Of a stretch of DNA of 64,000 nt, positions 25,946 to 38,535 are shown in pieces; the stretch's first letter is position 1, and the number at the start of each line of letters is the position of its first letter. The position numbers and the translations under genes are program-made. A model generated the notes under the pieces. It worked only from the letters and a program-made list of their open reading frames with translations, was not told the origin of the DNA and did not search any database. The stretch covers positions 124,001 to 188,000 of the forward strand of contig JAIXPD010000024.1 of NCBI GenBank assembly GCA_027486405.1, written 5' to 3'. This DNA is from Azospirillum sp. (lineage in GTDB: Bacteria; Pseudomonadota; Alphaproteobacteria; Azospirillales; Azospirillaceae).

Positions 25946-27469
25946 TTATTTCGCCACGACGCGCCCCTCGATCCCGATCGCCAGGGTTTTTTGCGCCTCG
26001 GCGTAGTTCATCACGATGGTGGCGAGCAGCACCGCGCCCGACGCGTCGACCAACACCTTGGCGCGTGGGAAGGCGTCGTAGCCATCGCCACCCTTCAGCA
26101 GGTAATCGTTGGTCGCCACCCGGTAGACGGCCTTCGGATCCAGCGGCTGGCCCGCCACCGCCACCGATTGCACGCGCTTGCCCGCCGGGGCCTTCGGGTC
26201 ATAGGCCATGGTCAGGCCCGAGACTTGCGGGAAGCGCCCCGCCTTGTCCTCCACCTTGCTGACGCCATGCTCCAGCGAGGCGAACAGGTCGGCCCCGCTC
26301 ATCTCCACCAGCACGCCAACGTTGCCAAAGGGCAGTTCGGCGAAGAAATCCTTGCGGGTCAGGGCGGTTCCCGCCGGCCGCAGGGCGTCGGCCCGGATGC
26401 CGCCGCCGTTGGTGATGGCGACATCGGCCTTCAGCGCGCTGCGCAGGGCGTCGGCGATCAGGTTGCCCATCGTCGCCTCGCGCGTGCGCACGCTGTCCTT
26501 GCGGCTGTCGAGGTCGGTCGTGGTGGTGGCGATGACGGCGGCCAGATCGTCGTCCAGCTTTTTGGTGTAGCCGCCGACCACCTGCTCCACCATCGGATCC
26601 GGGGCCACCCCGGCGGTGGAGACGAAGCGCCATTCGGTGGGCAGCGTGGTGGTGGCCGGTCCCTTGTCGGTCGTCTTGGTCGAGACCAGCAGCTTGACCA
26701 CGCCGAGATACTGGGCGTCGTGCCCGGCCTTCAGGATCAGGGTGGAGCCTTCGTAAAAGCTGATGGGGTCGTGGTCGTGGCCGCCCAGGATCAGGTCGAT
26801 GCCCTTGACCGCGTTGGCCAACTCGCGGTCCTCCTCGATCGTCAGATGGGTCAGGGCGACGATGACGGTGGCCCCGTCCGCCTTCAACGCCTTGATCGCG
26901 GCGGTGGCGCTGGCCTGCACCGGGGCGAAGGACAGGCTTGGGCCACCGCTGGACAGCCGGGCGCTTTCCGGTGTGATGAGGCCGAGGAACCCGATCTTGA
27001 TGTCGCCCACCGTCTTGGTCCAATGCGGCACGGTGGTGGAGAAGGCCGAGCCATCGGCGGACGCGACGTTCGTGCCGATCCAGGGGAAGGCGGCCTCGGC
27101 CATCCGCTTTTTCAGCGGTTCGATGCCGAAATCGAATTCGTGATTGCCGAAGGTGACGGCGTCCACCTTGATGGCGTTGAACAGGGCGATCATCTGCTCG
27201 CCCTGCGTGGTCCCCGACAGCAGGGAGGGCGACAGGAAATCGCCGCCCACCGTGGTGATCGCCTGCCCGTCGCGCTGGCGTTCCTGGCGCAGCAGGGTCA
27301 TCAGCGGGCCGAAGCCGCCCTGGCCCTTCACCGGCGCGATTTCATACACATCGTTGATGTGCAGAAAGGTCAGGGTGCCGTTCTGCGCCCAGGCGGGGGA
27401 CAGCGCGCCCAAGGCCAGGGAACCGGCGAAGACCGTCGCGGCGAGCAGGGAGCGGAAGGGGGCGGCCAT
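25946..27469 (-). CDS. Periplasmic 5'-nucleotidase / bifunctional metallophosphatase
   Basis: A 507-residue UshA-like protein. The signal peptide (1-28, ending AWA) precedes the calcineurin-like metallophosphatase domain: LHINDVYEI (metal-binding His-x-Asp), GNHEFDFG and GGHDHDP. The C-terminal 5'-nucleotidase domain (about 330-507) includes GGGIRADA and the substrate-stacking KGGDGYDAF. It would release phosphate and nucleosides from nucleotides outside the inner membrane. I place the start at ATG 27469, the start of a normal signal peptide; an ATG 11 codons earlier (27502) is possible. It is divergent from the amidotransferase gene. Confidence 0.9.
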   Translation of the reverse strand: MAAPFRSLLAATVFAGSLALGALSPAWAQNGTLTFLHINDVYEIAPVKGQGGFGPLMTLLRQERQRDGQAITTVGGDFLSPSLLSGTTQGEQMIALFNAIKVDAVTFGNHEFDFGIEPLKKRMAEAAFPWIGTNVASADGSAFSTTVPHWTKTVGDIKIGFLGLITPESARLSSGGPSLSFAPVQASATAAIKALKADGATVIVALTHLTIEEDRELANAVKGIDLILGGHDHDPISFYEGSTLILKAGHDAQYLGVVKLLVSTKTTDKGPATTTLPTEWRFVSTAGVAPDPMVEQVVGGYTKKLDDDLAAVIATTTTDLDSRKDSVRTREATMGNLIADALRSALKADVAITNGGGIRADALRPAGTALTRKDFFAELPFGNVGVLVEMSGADLFASLEHGVSKVEDKAGRFPQVSGLTMAYDPKAPAGKRVQSVAVAGQPLDPKAVYRVATNDYLLKGGDGYDAFPRAKVLVDASGAVLLATIVMNYAEAQKTLAIGIEGRVVAK

Positions 27470-27635
27470 GCGGGGAAAACCTCTGTCTGCATCAAACGTC
27501 ATAGGACCGCAGTCTAAACCAGATCATCGACGCCGCGCATAGCCGCTTTGCAAGGTCATGGCCCGGCTTGCGCGGAAACCCGGCTCCGCTCACAACTGGG
27601 GACGGAGCGTTTCAACCTCGCGAGCGTCATCGATC

Positions 27636-28331
27636 ATGCGCATTCTGGTCGTGCAGAACAGCCAAACCGCCCCCATCGGCATCGTGGGGGAGGCGCTGGT
27701 GGAGAATGGAGCCAGCCTGACCACCATCGCCGCGAACGACGGCGACGCGATTCCCGGCCGCGACGGCTTCGCCGGTCTGGTCGTGCTGGGCGGGCCGCAA
27801 GACGCCTGGGATGACGGCCACGGCCCGCATTTTCCCAAGGTGATGGAGACCATCCGCGCCTTTGCCGAGGCGGACCGCCCGGTGATGGGCATTTGTCTGG
27901 GCGCGCAGCTCACCGCGCGGGCCTATGGCGCGCGGGTCTACCGTCACGAGGTGGAGGAACTGGGGGTTTGCCCGGTGACGCTGCACGATCACGCTGCCGA
28001 GGATCCGGTTGTCGGCGGCTTCGGCCCGTCGCTCAATCTGGTGCAGTGGCATTACGACACCTTCGAGTTTCCCGAGGGGGCCGTTCCGCTGGCCCACAGC
28101 GACGTGTGCGGGCGGCAGGCCTTCCGTTTGGGGCGCGCCACCTACGCCTTTCAGTTCCACCCGGAAGCCACGGCGGGAATCGTCCGGGGCTGGGCGTCCC
28201 GCTTTGGTGAGGAGGCGCGGGAGAAGAACCGCAGCCTGCTCGACGGGTTGGACGCGGCGCTGGACGCCCATCTTCCGGCGGCGGAGGCGTTCGCGCGGAC
28301 GATGACCAAGCGCTGGCTGGCCTTGGCCTGA
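27636..28331 (+). CDS. Class I glutamine amidotransferase-like protein (GuaA-N type)
   Basis: A 231-residue stand-alone GATase1 domain. Nucleophile C87 sits in MGICLGAQL; the catalytic His-x-Glu is FQFHPEAT; the first strand is MRILVVQNSQ. Such proteins (COG0518) hydrolyse glutamine, or act on gamma-glutamyl compounds, and no synthetase partner is adjacent. The ATG at 27636 opens the first beta-strand; the frame remains open further upstream without homology. It is convergent with the cox accessory gene at 28366. Confidence 0.85.
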   Translation: MRILVVQNSQTAPIGIVGEALVENGASLTTIAANDGDAIPGRDGFAGLVVLGGPQDAWDDGHGPHFPKVMETIRAFAEADRPVMGICLGAQLTARAYGARVYRHEVEELGVCPVTLHDHAAEDPVVGGFGPSLNLVQWHYDTFEFPEGAVPLAHSDVCGRQAFRLGRATYAFQFHPEATAGIVRGWASRFGEEAREKNRSLLDGLDAALDAHLPAAEAFARTMTKRWLALA

Positions 28332-28365
28332 TACACAACGCCAGGAGCGGGCCGCGTGGGGAGGG

Positions 28366-29988
28366 TTACTCCGCGCGGCTTTGCGCCAGCAGATCGGCCA
28401 GCAGATCCGGGGTGTCCACGTCGTAGAGGATGCCCGCGTCGTCCACCGCGACCTCGCACAGCCGATCCGCGTGGTGGCCGATCAGGCGCTTGGCCCCGGA
28501 ATCGCCGGTCAAACCGGCCATCTCGACGAAGAAGCTGCGGTCCCACAGCACCGGGTTGCCCTGCTTGCCGTGGGTGGTCGGCACGCAGATGGCGCGGCCT
28601 TCCAGCGGGTTGAAGGCGGCGATCAGCCGGTCGATCACTCCGGCGCGCACGCGCGGCATGTCGCCCAGGCACACGACCACGGCGTCGGCGTCCGCCGGAA
28701 CCGCCGCCAGACCGGCGCGCAGCGACGCGCTGAGGCCATCGGCGAAATCCGGGTTGCGGACGAAGCGCACCGGCTTGCCCGCCAGCGCCTGTTCCACCGC
28801 GTCGCCCTGGTGGCCGGTGACGACGATGACGCCGTGGGCCTGCGAGGCCAGCGCGGCATCGACGGCGCGAGCGATCAGCGGCGCGCCGTTGACCGCCGCC
28901 AACAGCTTGTTGCTGCCACCCATCCGGCTGGAGCGCCCGGCGGCGAGCACCAGCGCTGTGACGCGCGGCGCGCGCGGAGCCTCCACCGCCGCACCGGCGC
29001 GGGGCAGGGGGCGGCTGGGAATTTCGGCCAACAGCCCGCCAACCCCCATCCGCATGATGTCGCGGCGGCTGGGCGGCATTCCCGCCGCGATCCGTTGCAA
29101 CACCCAGTCAAAGCCGTTCAGCTTGGGCGAGCGGGCGCAGCCGGGCAGGCCCAGCACCGGGGTGTCGCCCCGCCGCGCCAGCAGCAGCAGATTTCCGGGA
29201 TCGACCGGCATGCCGAAATGCTCGACCGTTCCCCCCGCTTGTTCGATGGCGGCGGGCAACACGTCGCGCCGGTCGGTGATGGCCGAGGCCCCGGCGATCA
29301 GCAGCAGATCCACCGGTGGCGCGGCGGCGATGGCGGCGGCGAGCGCGGCCTCGTTGTGATCGCAGCGGCGTTCGTCCACCAGCGATCCGCCCAGCGCCTC
29401 CACCCGGTCGCGGGTGACGTCGACCGTCTTGTCGAGAACGCTGTCTTTCAGGCCGGGCAGGCGGGTTTGGATGAGCGCCACCGACAGCGGGCGAAAGGCG
29501 GCAACGGACAGGGGCGGGGAACCGGCGTTGGCCACCGCCTCCGCCCGCGCCACGGCGGATTCGGGGGCGGCGAAGGGGATGATCTTGACCGTCGCCACCA
29601 TCTGGCCCGGTTCCACCACCGACGCGTCGGGCAGGGTGGCGATGGTGACGCTTTCGTCGATCAGGTTGATGGCGTCAAGCCGCGCGGTGTCCAGGCGCAG
29701 CAGGCCGCGCGCCGTGGCAAACAGATTGACCCGCCCGGTGAAGGGGGCGGCGACGGTCAGGCCCGATCCGGCCACCGCGCGCGCCACCCGTTCGGCCGCC
29801 GCATCTTCCGCCACGTCGTCGGCGTCCAGGCGCACGGCGACCACGGTGGCGACGCCCGCCGCGCGCAGGGCGACCGCATCCTCCGCCGACAAACGGCGGC
29901 CCTTTTTGAAGGTCAGATCACCGCAACGCAGGGAGTGCGCCAGAATGGCACCCTCGGCGTCGTCCATCGGCAGGGGGCCAAAGCGCAT
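28366..29988 (-). CDS. Molybdopterin-binding / MocA-type nucleotidyltransferase fusion
   Basis: A 540-residue two-domain protein. Residues 1-335 start MRFGPLPMDDAEGAILAHS and include a MoeA/MogA-like molybdopterin-binding domain (LLIAGASAITDRRD, GLPGCARSPKLNGFDW). Residues 340-540 form a MobA/MocA-like nucleotidyltransferase with the NTP loop LAAGRSSRMGGSNKLL (348-363) and CLGDMPRV. It probably inserts Mo and adds CMP to molybdopterin to give the MCD cofactor used by CO dehydrogenase-type enzymes, matching its place as last gene of the cox cluster. The stop of the XdhC-C gene is 24 bases upstream. Confidence 0.88.
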   Translation of the reverse strand: MRFGPLPMDDAEGAILAHSLRCGDLTFKKGRRLSAEDAVALRAAGVATVVAVRLDADDVAEDAAAERVARAVAGSGLTVAAPFTGRVNLFATARGLLRLDTARLDAINLIDESVTIATLPDASVVEPGQMVATVKIIPFAAPESAVARAEAVANAGSPPLSVAAFRPLSVALIQTRLPGLKDSVLDKTVDVTRDRVEALGGSLVDERRCDHNEAALAAAIAAAPPVDLLLIAGASAITDRRDVLPAAIEQAGGTVEHFGMPVDPGNLLLLARRGDTPVLGLPGCARSPKLNGFDWVLQRIAAGMPPSRRDIMRMGVGGLLAEIPSRPLPRAGAAVEAPRAPRVTALVLAAGRSSRMGGSNKLLAAVNGAPLIARAVDAALASQAHGVIVVTGHQGDAVEQALAGKPVRFVRNPDFADGLSASLRAGLAAVPADADAVVVCLGDMPRVRAGVIDRLIAAFNPLEGRAICVPTTHGKQGNPVLWDRSFFVEMAGLTGDSGAKRLIGHHADRLCEVAVDDAGILYDVDTPDLLADLLAQSRAE

Positions 29989-30012
29989 GGCGGCGGGCGA
30001 TCCGGTTGGCGG

Positions 30013-30729
30013 TCAGCAGGGGTGGTTTTCGCCACGGCGGACGCAGGTGATCTGCCCCAAAATCGACAGCGCGATTTCGGCGGGCGTCACCGCCCCGATG
30101 GACAGGCCCACGGGACCGCGAATGCGCTTGACCTGCGCCTCGCTCAACCCCTCGTCGCGCAGGCGGTCGAGCCGCAGGGCGTGGGTGCGCTTGCTGCCCA
30201 GCGCGCCGACGTAAAAGGCGGGGGAGCGCAGCGCGGCGATCAGCGCCGGATCGTCCAGCTTGGGATCGTGCGACAGGGTGACGATGGCGGTGCGCATGTC
30301 GGGGGCCAGCGCGGTCAACGCCTCGTCCGGCCATGCGCTGTTCAATTTGATGTTGGGGAAGCGGGCGGGGGTGGCGAAGGCCCCGCGCGGGTCGATCACG
30401 GTCACGTCATAGCCGCTGAGAACGGCCAGCGGGGCCAGCGCCTGGGCGATGTGGACGGCCCCGACGATCAGCAGCCGCATCGCCGGGTTGTGGACGTGGA
30501 CGAACAGGCGGAATCCATCCTCGTCCTGCGGGTCGGTCAACAGGCCGGAACGGTCCTGGCGGATGCGTCGTCGCACCTCGTCCAGCGTTTCCGCTTCCAG
30601 GCCGAAGCCGCCATGGACGGCGTCCTCGAACACCAGCGATTGCAGGCCGCTGGTCAGGTCGGTGATGAGCGCCACCGGGGTCGCGGCGGCTTTCGCGGCG
30701 ACCAATCGGTCGAAAATGTCGCGTTTCAT
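30013..30729 (-). CDS. XdhC/CoxF-type accessory protein, NAD-binding C-terminal domain
   Basis: A 238-residue protein with a short N-terminal helical part and a Rossmann XdhC_C domain: LLIVGAVHIAQALAPLA, then VIDPRGAF, SHDPKLDDPAL and the terminal GPVGLSIGA.TPAEIALSI block. XdhC-like proteins bind the Mo cofactor, protect it and help sulfurate and insert it into molybdenum hydroxylases. The Gly loop reads GAVHIA rather than the common GAGHV. Its ATG overlaps the upstream stop by ATGA (30726-30729), so the two XdhC halves are made as separate, coupled polypeptides. Confidence 0.87.
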   Translation of the reverse strand: MKRDIFDRLVAAKAAATPVALITDLTSGLQSLVFEDAVHGGFGLEAETLDEVRRRIRQDRSGLLTDPQDEDGFRLFVHVHNPAMRLLIVGAVHIAQALAPLAVLSGYDVTVIDPRGAFATPARFPNIKLNSAWPDEALTALAPDMRTAIVTLSHDPKLDDPALIAALRSPAFYVGALGSKRTHALRLDRLRDEGLSEAQVKRIRGPVGLSIGAVTPAEIALSILGQITCVRRGENHPC

Positions 30730-31055
30730 TCCACGGCCTCAACATAGACTTGCACCTGCCCGCCGCAGGCCAGCCCGACTTCCCAAGCCATTTCGTTGGT
30801 GATGCCGAAGGACAACAGGCGCGGTTCGCTGTCCTCCATGGTTTTGGCCGCTTCATGGGCCACGGCGTTTTCGATGCAGCCGCCCGACACCGATCCGGCC
30901 ATGGCACCGCTGTCGTCGACCGCCATCTGGCTGCCGACCGGGCGGGGCGAGGATCCCCAGGTCGCGATCACGGTCGCCAACGCCACCTTGCGCCCGGCGG
31001 ACCGCCACGCGGCGGCCTGTTCTATGATGTTGTCCGCCATCAGGGTGTCGTTCAT
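30726..31055 (-). CDS. XdhC/CoxI-family protein, N-terminal domain only
   Basis: A 109-residue protein made of just the XdhC N-terminal domain: ATVIATWGSSPRPVGSQMAV and the signature GSVSGGCIENAV with its cysteine. It should work with the separate C-domain protein in cofactor handling for CoxL. Start ATG 31055 (MNDTLMADN) overlaps the coxE stop by 4 bases and has GGAGGCGG upstream; an upstream in-frame TTG at 31076 is less likely. The divided arrangement occurs in other cox clusters and is not a frameshift, since both parts have proper starts. Confidence 0.87.
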   Translation of the reverse strand: MNDTLMADNIIEQAAAWRSAGRKVALATVIATWGSSPRPVGSQMAVDDSGAMAGSVSGGCIENAVAHEAAKTMEDSEPRLLSFGITNEMAWEVGLACGGQVQVYVEAVE

Positions 31056-32272
31056 CCCGCCGCCTCCTTGACCCAACGGCGCAAACCCGGTTGCCGACGC
31101 GGGCCTTGCCGCGACAGGGCGTCGGCAAGACCAGCGAGGCTGTTCAGGTTGTGCGTCGCACGAAAATCATCCACGTGTGGCAGCAACGCCCGAATGCCGG
31201 AGGATTTTGGCGCAAAACCATCCCACCGCAGCAAAGGATTCAGCCAGACGAGCCGCCGACAGCTTTTGTGCAACCGTTCGGCCTCCGCCGCAAGCCCTTC
31301 CCCTGCATCCCTGTCCAGCCCGTCGGTAATGAGCAAAATGATCGCACCCTGGCCCAGCACCCGGCGCGCCCACTGGTGGTTGAAGGCGCGCAGGGCCGTG
31401 CCGATCCGCGTGCCGCCCGACCAGTCGGCGACCGCGCCGGACACGGCGTCCAGCGCCACATCCACATCCCTGTGGCGCAGATGGCGGGTGATGTTCGTCA
31501 ACCGCGTGCCAAAGACGAAGCTGTGCACCCGATCACGATCGTTCGTGATGGCGTGCATGAAATGCAGGATCATGCGCGAATAGCGCGTCATGGATCCGGA
31601 AATGTCGCACAGCACCACCAGCGGCGGCGGGCGGGTGCGTTGGCGCTTGCGCGCCGGATCGACCAGATCGCCGCCGGACCGCAGCATCCGCCGCAAGGTG
31701 GCGCGCGGGTCGATGCGCGGCCCCTGCGGGTCGGGCCGGTGGCGGCGGGTCGTCACCTCCGCCAGCGGCAGGGCGAGGGTGGCCAGCAGCTTTTTCGCCT
31801 GCGCCATCTCCTCGGTGGTCATGGATTCGAAATCCTTCGCCTGCAACCGCTCGGTGGCGGACATGGTGAAGGTGGCGTCGATCTCGATTTCGGTCTTGTC
31901 CTTGCCCTCCACTTGCGGCGCGGTCCCGTGCAGCGCCTCGGCCAGGCGTTGGGCCATCTCCGGCTTGTCCGGCGCGGGGTCGGTCCGCACCGTCGGCAGC
32001 ATCATCGCCATCATCTTTTTCAGGATGTCGGGATTGCGCCAAAAGATGTGGAAGGCCTGGTCGAACAGCTCGCTGTGCTCGCGGCGGCTGACCAACACGG
32101 CGTGCAGCGCCCAATAGAAATCGGTGCGGTTGCCCGGCCCCACCGCCTCCACCGCCTCCAGCGCCTGCAACACCTTGCCCGGCCCCACCGGCAGACCGGC
32201 GGCGCGCAGCGCGCGGGCGAAATGCATCAGGTTCAGGGCCAGCCGGTCCCGATAGGGGGAGGGATCGGTCAT
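31052..32272 (-). CDS. coxE: CoxE-like VWA-domain protein
   Basis: A 406-residue protein with a C-terminal von Willebrand A domain carrying the MIDAS motif DISGSM at 223-228, preceded by a charged helical region. CoxE works with the AAA ATPase CoxD in building the [CuSMoO2] or related Mo site of CODH-family enzymes. Start ATG 32270-32272, 10 bases after the coxD stop. It overlaps the XdhC-N gene by 4 bases. Confidence 0.92.
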   Translation of the reverse strand: MTDPSPYRDRLALNLMHFARALRAAGLPVGPGKVLQALEAVEAVGPGNRTDFYWALHAVLVSRREHSELFDQAFHIFWRNPDILKKMMAMMLPTVRTDPAPDKPEMAQRLAEALHGTAPQVEGKDKTEIEIDATFTMSATERLQAKDFESMTTEEMAQAKKLLATLALPLAEVTTRRHRPDPQGPRIDPRATLRRMLRSGGDLVDPARKRQRTRPPPLVVLCDISGSMTRYSRMILHFMHAITNDRDRVHSFVFGTRLTNITRHLRHRDVDVALDAVSGAVADWSGGTRIGTALRAFNHQWARRVLGQGAIILLITDGLDRDAGEGLAAEAERLHKSCRRLVWLNPLLRWDGFAPKSSGIRALLPHVDDFRATHNLNSLAGLADALSRQGPRRQPGLRRWVKEAAG

Positions 32273-32282
32273 GCGGGTTCCC

Positions 32283-33242
<960 letters not shown>

Positions 33243-33354
33243 GGGGTCCGCGTGTGGATGGGGCGATCACGGATCCCGCACCGGCCATTCAGGACGGACG
33301 GGATGGGGCGAAGGACAATAGCGCGCCTTGATCGCGTGCGCACCCCCAGCCCAA

Positions 33355-33388
33355 CACGCCCCCCTCCCAACATGGGGCAGGGGGCGTG
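33355..33388 (-). terminator. GC hairpin between coxM and coxD
   Basis: Arms beginning CACGCCCC and ending GGGGCGTG pair over about 14 bases with one irregularity around a 6-base loop (AACATG). No U-run, so it may be an attenuator or an mRNA-end stabiliser for coxSLM. Confidence 0.35.
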
Positions 33389-33427
33389 AGGCTGTGTGTG
33401 GGCAAGCTCCCGGGTTCAACTCCGGGT

Positions 33428-34219
33428 TCAACCCGCCGCTTCGACCGCCCGCTTGGCCATCACGGTGACGAGATGGGCGCGGTAGTCGGCGCTGGCGTGC
33501 AGGTCGGCGTTCAAATCGTCGGCGCTGACCGACAGGCCGTTCAACGCCTCCGCCGTGAAGTTGGCCGCCAGCGCGGCTTCAAAGGCGGGAACGCGGAACA
33601 CCGACCCGGCGGCCCCGGTCACGGCGACCCGCACCTCCGCCCCGTGTTTCGCCACGAAGACGCCGACGATGGCGTAGCGGCTGGCCGGGTTGCGGAATTT
33701 GGCGTAGGCCGCCTTGTCCGGCGTGGAGAAGCGGACGGACTTGACGATCTCGCCCGGTTCCAGCGCGGTTTCGAACATCCCGGTGAAGAAGTCATCGCCC
33801 GCGATGGTCCGGCGGTCGGTCGTGACCGTCGCCTTGAGCGCGACCACCGCCGAAGGGTAATCCGCCGACGGGTCGGCGTTGGCGATGGACCCGCCCATCG
33901 TGCCCATGTTGCGCACCTGCCGGTCGCCGATGCCCTCGGCGAGGCTGGCGAGCGCCGGGATGGTCGCCTTGACCAGATCGGAATGGGCAACCTCGGCGTG
34001 GCGGGTGAAGGCCCCGATCTCCAGGCCGCCATCGACCGCTTTGATGCCCTTCATCTCCGCCACGCCGCTGAGATCGACCAGGGCGGAGGGTTGGGCAAGC
34101 CGCTGTTTCAGCGTCGGCAGCAGGGTTTGCCCGCCACCGAGCAGCTTGGCATCCTCGTCCTGCGCGGCGGCGACCGCGTCGGCCAGCGTCGAGGGCCGTT
34201 GGTACGTAAACGCGTACAT
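33428..34219 (-). CDS. coxM: CoxM-like FAD-binding medium subunit
   Basis: A 263-residue flavoprotein of the molybdenum hydroxylase family. FAD motifs are GGGQTLLP (28-35) and [15 protein letters not shown] from 107. It passes electrons from the Fe-S subunit to the acceptor. It starts [16 protein letters not shown], typical of CoxM. It is 39 bases downstream of coxL. The S-L-M gene order matches form II (CODH-like) clusters, whereas form I clusters are M-S-L. Confidence 0.92.
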   Translation of the reverse strand: MYAFTYQRPSTLADAVAAAQDEDAKLLGGGQTLLPTLKQRLAQPSALVDLSGVAEMKGIKAVDGGLEIGAFTRHAEVAHSDLVKATIPALASLAEGIGDRQVRNMGTMGGSIANADPSADYPSAVVALKATVTTDRRTIAGDDFFTGMFETALEPGEIVKSVRFSTPDKAAYAKFRNPASRYAIVGVFVAKHGAEVRVAVTGAAGSVFRVPAFEAALAANFTAEALNGLSVSADDLNADLHASADYRAHLVTVMAKRAVEAAG

Positions 34220-34258
34220 CGGATCGTCTCCTTGTTTTTCGGCGTTCGGTCAGCGGCG

Positions 34259-36649
<2,391 letters not shown>

Positions 36650-36809
36650 CTGTGTTTCCTCCCACAATCGACCGTGTTCCGGCCCGTTATGACGAGAGAC
36701 TGGGACGCGCCGCCGTTCCTGCAATCCTTAATCGCGCCGTGCGCGCATCGTTCGCGCGCTGATCCGGCTGACGGGCGGCCCTTGGGACACCACACGCGCC
36801 AACCGCCGT

Positions 36810-37307
36810 TTATTCGGCGGCGGCCTTGGCCGACGGGCTGTTCATCGCCTCGGCCCCGGCCTGAACGGCCTTCACGATGTTGTGGTAGCCGGTGCAGCGG
36901 CAGATGTTGCCCTCCAGCCCGTCGCGGATGTCGTGCTCGGTCGGGGTGGGGTTGTTGCGGACCAGATCGACCGCGCTCATCACCATGCCCGGCGTGCAGA
37001 AGCCGCACTGCAAACCGTGATGCTCGCGGAAGGCGGCCTGCATCGGGTGCAGCGTGCCATCGGCGGCGGCCAGCCCCTCGATGGTGGTGACGCTGGCCCC
37101 GTTGGCCTGGACCGCCAGCGTGGTGCAGGACTTCACTGAGCGGCCATCGACATGCACAACGCAGGCACCGCACTGGCTGGTGTCGCACCCGACATGGGTG
37201 CCGGTCAGGGACAGATGGTCACGAAGGAACGTGACGAGCAGGGTCCGTTCCTCCACCTCGCGCGAGACCGTCTTGCCATTGACGGTCATCGTAACGGTAC
37301 AGGGCAT
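36810..37307 (-). CDS. coxS: CoxS-like [2Fe-2S] small subunit
   Basis: A 165-residue iron-sulfur protein. The plant-type cluster ligands are C41, C46, C49 and C61, and the second cluster ligands C101, C104, C136 and C138 (CGFC and CRC). Both clusters are complete. It relays electrons from the Mo site to FAD. It is the first gene of the cox-type operon, with GGGAGGA 7 bases before the ATG, and is divergent from the TAXI-TRAP operon, so regulation of both lies in the 264-base gap between them. Confidence 0.93.
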   Translation of the reverse strand: MPCTVTMTVNGKTVSREVEERTLLVTFLRDHLSLTGTHVGCDTSQCGACVVHVDGRSVKSCTTLAVQANGASVTTIEGLAAADGTLHPMQAAFREHHGLQCGFCTPGMVMSAVDLVRNNPTPTEHDIRDGLEGNICRCTGYHNIVKAVQAGAEAMNSPSAKAAAE

Positions 37308-37357
37308 CGAAAATCCTCCCGCTGGCTTTGATGGGCTGGCTGGTCGTTGGGTCGAAC

Positions 37358-37393
37358 GCCGATCACTGGGACAAGGCCGATCACCGGAACAAG
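37358..37393. repeat. 18-base direct tandem repeat in a divergent promoter region
   Basis: GCCGATCACTGGGACAAG (37358-37375) is followed directly by GCCGATCACCGGAACAAG (37376-37393), 16 of 18 identical. It lies between coxS and the TAXI binding protein and could be a regulator site. Confidence 0.45.
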
Positions 37394-37571
37394 GATAGGG
37401 TGCGTCGATGGGGGAAGGTCAAGCCATCCGATGGCGAATGGCCAAAAGAAGTGCGCTGAAACGGTCGGGGACTCGGATAGTCCGTACTGGCGCGCAATTT
37501 TTCACCGCGTTACAGTGGCTTGGCAATCCCCGCAGCAAGCGGGACCCTGAACGAACACCGGGAGAGTCAGC

Positions 37572-38510
37572 ATGAAACGTCTTGTCGCCGCCGTCGGAGT
37601 CTGCCTGTTCGCATCGCTGCCGGCCCAGGCCGAGTCGTTCATCACCGTGCTGACCGGCGGGACGAGCGGCGTCTATTATCCGTTGGGCGTGGCGCTGTCG
37701 AACGTCTATGGCAAGGCGCTGCCCGGGGCCAAGGTGACGGCGCAGGCGACCAAGGCGTCGGTCGAAAACCTCAACCTGCTCCAGGCCGGGCGGGGTGAGA
37801 TCGGCTTCACGCTGGGGGATTCGCTGGGCGACGCCTGGAAGGGCAACGAGGAGGCCGGGTTCAAGGCCAAGCTGGAGAAGCTGCGCACCATCGCGGCGAT
37901 CTACCCCAATTACATCCAGGTCGTCGCCAGCAAGGAGTCGGGCATCAAGACGCTGGCCGATCTGAAGGGCAAGCGCGTGTCGGTCGGCGCGCCGAAATCC
38001 GGCACGGAGCTGAACGCGCGCGCCATCTTCGGTGCAGCGGGGCTGGCCTACAAGGATTTCGCCCGCACCGAGTATCTGCCCTTTGGCGAATCGGTGGATC
38101 TCATCAAGAACCGCCAATTGGACGCGACGTTGATTTCCGCCGGTCTGGGCGTCGCCGCGATCAAGGATTTGTCCTCCTCGCAGGAGGTGACGATCGTCAG
38201 CATCCCGGCGGATGTGGTGGCCAAGGTCGGCGACCCGGCCTTCATCCCGGAAACCGTGCCCGCCAACACCTATCCGGGCCAGACCGAAGCCGTCGCCACC
38301 GCCGCCGTCCGCAACCTGCTGGTCACGCATTCCGGCGTGTCGGACGACGCGGCCTACGCCATGACCAAGACGCTGTTCGACAATCTCGACGCGTTGGCCG
38401 CCGCCCACGTCGCCGCCAAACAGATCAAGCTGGATTCCGGGGCCACCCAGTCGCCGGTTCCGCTGCACCCCGGTGCGATCAAGTTTTTCAAGGAAAAGGG
38501 CCTGATGTGA
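37572..38510 (+). CDS. TAXI-family TRAP transporter substrate-binding protein
   Basis: A 312-residue periplasmic protein with a signal peptide to about residue 20 (LPAQA before ESF). FITVLTGGTSGVYYPLGVAL, AQATKASVENLNLLQAGRGE and VGAPKSGTELNARAIFGAAG are the TAXI signature. It captures an organic acid, often a dicarboxylate or glutamate-like ligand, for the fused permease downstream. GGGAGAG lies just before the ATG. The permease starts 25 bases after the stop. Confidence 0.93.
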   Translation: MKRLVAAVGVCLFASLPAQAESFITVLTGGTSGVYYPLGVALSNVYGKALPGAKVTAQATKASVENLNLLQAGRGEIGFTLGDSLGDAWKGNEEAGFKAKLEKLRTIAAIYPNYIQVVASKESGIKTLADLKGKRVSVGAPKSGTELNARAIFGAAGLAYKDFARTEYLPFGESVDLIKNRQLDATLISAGLGVAAIKDLSSSQEVTIVSIPADVVAKVGDPAFIPETVPANTYPGQTEAVATAAVRNLLVTHSGVSDDAAYAMTKTLFDNLDALAAAHVAAKQIKLDSGATQSPVPLHPGAIKFFKEKGLM

Positions 38511-38535
38511 GCGCGGTCCAGGGGGAGCGCGCGGC

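Noticed and set aside
33411-33432. Short tandem repeat CGGGTTCAAC after coxM
   Set aside because: Only about two 12-base units next to a stop codon; too short to separate from chance.
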